From JBKPNX01 sp046732855 (GTDB lineage: Bacteria; Pseudomonadota; Alphaproteobacteria; Geminicoccales; Geminicoccaceae), in contig JBKPNX010000033.1 in the NCBI GenBank assembly GCA_046732855.1, positions 22,595 to 86,594 on the forward strand: a stretch of DNA of 64,000 nt, given 5' to 3'. Under the pieces are notes generated by a model. The model had not been told where the DNA came from. It searched no databases and worked only from the letters and a program-made list of their open reading frames with translations. A program made the position numbers and the translations under genes. Every line of letters starts with the position of its first letter. Within the stretch, counting starts at the first letter, position 1. Positions 61,723-64,000 of the stretch are shown piece after piece.

Positions 61723-63126
61723 TCAGCTAGGTCCGAGCATCTTCTCGGGGCGGACCAGCGCCTCGAACTCTTCGGCCGTGAGCAGACCGAGCGCGACCGC
61801 CGCCTCCTGGAGCGTGGTGCCGTCGGCATGGGCCTTCTTCGCGACCCTGGCGGCGTTATCGTAGCCGATCTTCGGGTTGAGCGCGGTGACCAGCATCAGC
61901 GAGCGGTGCAGCAGATCATCGATCCGCTCGCGATCGGCCTCGATGCCGATCACGCATTTATCGGCGAAGCTGCGCGCCGCGTCGGCCAGCAGCCGGATCG
62001 ACTGCAGCACGTTATAGGTGATCACCGGCTTGAACACGTTGAGCTCGAGATGACCCGTCGCGCCCGAGATCGTCACCGTGACGTGGTTGCCCATGACCTG
62101 CGCGCAGACCATGGTCATGGCTTCGCACTGGGTCGGGTTGACCTTGCCCGGCATGATCGACGAGCCCGGCTCGTTCTCGGGCAGGCGCAGCTCGCCGAGG
62201 CCGCAGCGCGGCCCTGAGCCGAGCAGGCGGATATCGTTCGCGATCTTGGTCAGGCTGACGGCCAGCACGTTGAGCGCGCCGGACAGCTCGACCGAAGCGT
62301 CCTCGGTCGCCAGCGCCTCGAACTTGTTCTCCGCGCTGACGAACAGCAGGCCGGTGATCCGCGCCACCTCCTCGGCGAAGCGCTCCGCGAAACCCGGAAA
62401 GCTGTTGAGCCCAGTGCCGACCGCCGTGCCACCCTGAGCGAGCTCGCAGAGTCGCGGCAAGGTCTGCTTGATCCGGGCGATGCCGTAGCGGATCTGCTGC
62501 GCGTAGCCTGAGAACTCCTGACCGAGAGTGAGCGGTGTCGCGTCCTGGAGGTGGGTGCGGCCGATCTTGATGATCTCCTGGAATTCCTCCGCCTTGGCCT
62601 GGAGCGAGGCCAGCAGGTGCTCGAGCGCCGGCAGGAGCTCGTGATGGAGCTGCTCGACCGCGGCGATGTGCATCGCGGTCGGAAAGGTGTCGTTGGACGA
62701 CTGGCTGCGGTTGACGTGGTCGTTCGGATGCACCGGCGCCTTGGCACCGCGCGACCCGCCGAGCAGCTCGTTGGCCCGGTTCGCGATCACCTCGTTCGCG
62801 TTCATGTTGGTCTGGGTGCCGGAGCCGGTCTGCCACACCACCAGCGGGAAATGCTGATTCAGCCCGCCGTCGGCGACCTCCTCGGCAGCGCGCGCGATCG
62901 CATCGGCAAGGCGCGGCTCAAGCTGGCCATGGGCGCGGTTGACCTGCGCTGCGGCGAGCTTGACGATGCCGAGCGCGCGCACCAGAGGCGCCGGCATGAT
63001 CTCGGCGCCGATGCGGAAGTTCTGCAGGCTGCGCTGGGTCTGCGCGCCCCAGTAGCGATCCGCCGGCACCTCGATCGGGCCGAAGGTGTCGGTCTCGACG
63101 CGTACCGAAGGATCGCGGGACATCAT
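61723..63126 (-). CDS. fumC: Fumarate hydratase, class II
   Basis: A 467-residue oxygen-stable fumarase interconverting fumarate and malate in the TCA cycle. Motifs are RYWGAQTQRSLQNF, the TGSGTQTNMNANEV substrate loop, HPNDHVNRSQSSNDTFPTAMH, and the superfamily signature GSSIMPGKVNPTQCE with the catalytic serine of the mobile loop. ATG 63126 or the next codon ATG 63123 begins the similarity; upstream residues of the longer frame are unrelated. It lies between hsp20-lon and sspB on the same strand. Confidence 0.96.
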   Translation of the reverse strand: MMSRDPSVRVETDTFGPIEVPADRYWGAQTQRSLQNFRIGAEIMPAPLVRALGIVKLAAAQVNRAHGQLEPRLADAIARAAEEVADGGLNQHFPLVVWQTGSGTQTNMNANEVIANRANELLGGSRGAKAPVHPNDHVNRSQSSNDTFPTAMHIAAVEQLHHELLPALEHLLASLQAKAEEFQEIIKIGRTHLQDATPLTLGQEFSGYAQQIRYGIARIKQTLPRLCELAQGGTAVGTGLNSFPGFAERFAEEVARITGLLFVSAENKFEALATEDASVELSGALNVLAVSLTKIANDIRLLGSGPRCGLGELRLPENEPGSSIMPGKVNPTQCEAMTMVCAQVMGNHVTVTISGATGHLELNVFKPVITYNVLQSIRLLADAARSFADKCVIGIEADRERIDDLLHRSLMLVTALNPKIGYDNAARVAKKAHADGTTLQEAAVALGLLTAEEFEALVRPEKMLGPS

Positions 63127-63211
63127 CCAGAACCTGCGCTGCAGTTGCCCGGGCGCAATCAAGGCGCGCGCGGCCCAACCTGTCAATCGGTGCGCCCCGT
63201 GCGTGCCGGCG

Positions 63212-63727
63212 CTACTTCTTGCGGAAGCGGTCGAGCGCGACGACTTCGGCGCTGCCGTCCTCCGCCGGAGCTTGGCCGGGTTCGTTTGGCCCCGCGGCGG
63301 CGGCGCGCTCGGGTTCGTTCGGACGGCGGGCATCGCGCGGTTGCGCTTTGCCGGCGGCAGGAGGCGCCGCCGAGGCGGTCGTGAACTGCAGGCCGAACTC
63401 GACGCTCGGATCCGCGAACACGCTCACCGCGTCGAACGGCACCTCGAGCCGCTGCGGCACGCCGCCGAACTTCAGCAGCACCGAAAAGCGGCCATCCTCG
63501 ACCTCGAGACCCCAGAATTCGTGCTGCAGCACAATCGTCATCTCGGTCGGGTAGCGCGCGCGCAGATCATCGGGCAGCGCCACGCCGGGATGGTCGGTGC
63601 GGAAGGTGATGTACAGGTGATGCTGGCCGGGCAGGCCCTGGGTCGCCACGACCTCCAGCGCATCGCGCACGACCTGGCGCAGCGCGCGTTCGACGAGCCG
63701 GCCGTAATCGAGAGCTTGATCGGGCAT
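63212..63727 (-). CDS. sspB: ClpXP adaptor SspB, alpha type
   Basis: A 171-residue SspB of the alphaproteobacterial type, which tethers ssrA-tagged proteins to ClpXP. The peptide-binding domain runs from residue 1 to about 125: QALDYGRLVERALRQVVRDA, LYITFRTDHPGVALPDDLRARY, TIVLQHEFWGLEVEDGRF. A disordered linker (Ala/Pro/Glu rich) leads to the C-terminal VVALDRFRKK, the usual ClpX-docking tail. The gene lies about 80 bases downstream of the ssrA segment, a fitting functional neighbour. Confidence 0.92.
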   Translation of the reverse strand: MPDQALDYGRLVERALRQVVRDALEVVATQGLPGQHHLYITFRTDHPGVALPDDLRARYPTEMTIVLQHEFWGLEVEDGRFSVLLKFGGVPQRLEVPFDAVSVFADPSVEFGLQFTTASAAPPAAGKAQPRDARRPNEPERAAAAGPNEPGQAPAEDGSAEVVALDRFRKK

Positions 63728-63799
63728 GGTGCTGGGCTGCTGCGCTGGCGGCTCGGCGGCTCGGACCTGTTGTTCGACAGGGCGCGCCCGCGGCGCGTC

Positions 63800-64000
63800 C
63801 TATGAAGTGGGGGGCTTCTGTTGCCCGGTGCCCCCCGAACCGCGCTTGCCCCGAAGGGCAGCCAGTGCGGGGGGCTTCTGTTGCCCGGTCCCCCCCGCAG
63901 ACCGCGCTTACCTAAAGGTTAGGCAGCGAGAGCCATACGGTTGTCGTTGGCACTTGTAAGCTTGGCCCGATAACGGCGGTACCATGCCGGGCGAAAACCA
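63800..64000 (-). ncRNA. ssrA: ssrA tmRNA, tag-coding part, cut by the window edge
   Basis: On the minus strand the bases 63951-63919 read GCC AAC GAC AAC CGT ATG, then GCT CTC GCT GCC TAA: the tag ANDNRMALAA plus stop. It begins with the alphaproteobacterial ANDN and ends with the ALAA degron recognised by ClpXP. With the alanine charged on tmRNA the tag would be 11 residues long. After the stop codon comes a CCTTTAGG hairpin and then two similar GGGGGG/CCCCCC hairpins (63869-63909 and 63809-63847). Alphaproteobacterial tmRNA genes are circularly permuted and processed into two pieces; the tRNA-like ends are not seen here and must lie past the right edge. The 3' limit is approximate. Confidence 0.85.
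63809..63909 (-). repeat. Duplicated hairpin unit in the ssrA region
   Basis: The unit starting GGGGGGCTTCTGTTGCCCGG (plus strand) occurs at 63869-63909 and again at 63809-63847, 60 bases apart, and both end in ACCGCGCTT. Each copy can form a stem of six to seven G-C pairs around the loop ACCGGGCAACAGAA on the minus strand. They may be tmRNA pseudoknot or 3'-end structures, one being a duplicate. No T-tract follows. Confidence 0.7.

Noticed and set aside
1..64000. CRISPR arrays, rRNA and tRNA genes
   Set aside because: No regularly spaced short repeats with unique spacers, no rRNA signature and no tRNA cloverleaf were found by reading the gaps; a covariance search could still find something missed.

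Overview
The window is 64 kb of GC-rich chromosome that reads as an alphaproteobacterium, probably of a free-living Rhodospirillales-like lineage. The evidence is the gene order tpiA-secG-pyrG-kdsA-eno-ftsB-pdhA-pdhB-pdhC-lpd-lipA-ratA, an E1-beta subunit that carries its own lipoyl domain, an alpha-type SspB, and an ssrA segment whose tag reads ANDNRMALAA. kdsA and the bactofilin point to a Gram-negative envelope. No rRNA, tRNA or CRISPR array was found.

Layout. 1-2.9 kb: end of a peptide ABC transporter (ATPase plus substrate-binding protein). 2.9-12.5 kb: mixed housekeeping and transport genes (sugar/adenosine kinase, DUF29, EI24 membrane protein, bactofilin, a TrpXYZ-type ABC transporter, ammonium channel, a 59-residue membrane protein, MarC). 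12.7-15.9 kb: a 1064-residue protein with the order TIR, FGE/SUMF, TIR, mannose-lectin, FGE/SUMF. This is the most unusual gene here. 16.4-21.4 kb: hisG-hisB-hisH-hisF, then a degenerate repeat array, then one gene fusing HisA, HisI and HisE. 21.4-29.5 kb: vapBC, a solute-binding-protein relic, a double cupin, a lipoprotein, an RNA methyltransferase, a quinone oxidoreductase, a macrodomain protein, a Na/Pi cotransporter and an orphan solute-binding protein. 29.5-30 kb: intergenic repeats. 30-35.6 kb: dialkylglycine-decarboxylase-like aminotransferase, haloacid dehalogenase, trpE and ppiD, all on the minus strand. 35.8-48.9 kb: the long plus-strand core cluster of glycolysis, Sec, CTP, KDO, pyruvate dehydrogenase and lipoate genes, interrupted by a 74-residue membrane protein and a DUF29 gene. 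49-55.5 kb: Uma2, thioesterase, gnd-gntK, a coiled-coil protein, agmatinase and mtgA. 55.5-58.1 kb: IS110 relic and a LamG plus pectate-lyase-fold pair resembling phage or surface adhesin parts. 58.7-64 kb: hsp20-lon, fumC, sspB and ssrA.

How the genes work together. The core cluster links triose phosphate and enolase reactions to pyruvate dehydrogenase and its lipoate supply. gnd and gntK serve gluconate and pentose phosphate flux. The right end groups protein quality control: hsp20 and lon overlap by four bases behind a possible heat-shock promoter, and ssrA lies directly upstream of sspB, the ClpXP adaptor for ssrA-tagged proteins. The accessory parts (TIR-FGE protein, vapBC, phage-like pair, repeats, relics) sit in gaps between these housekeeping blocks.

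Start codons were chosen by ribosome binding site, overlap and family length. Functions come from recognising motifs and family resemblance by eye; no database search was possible.
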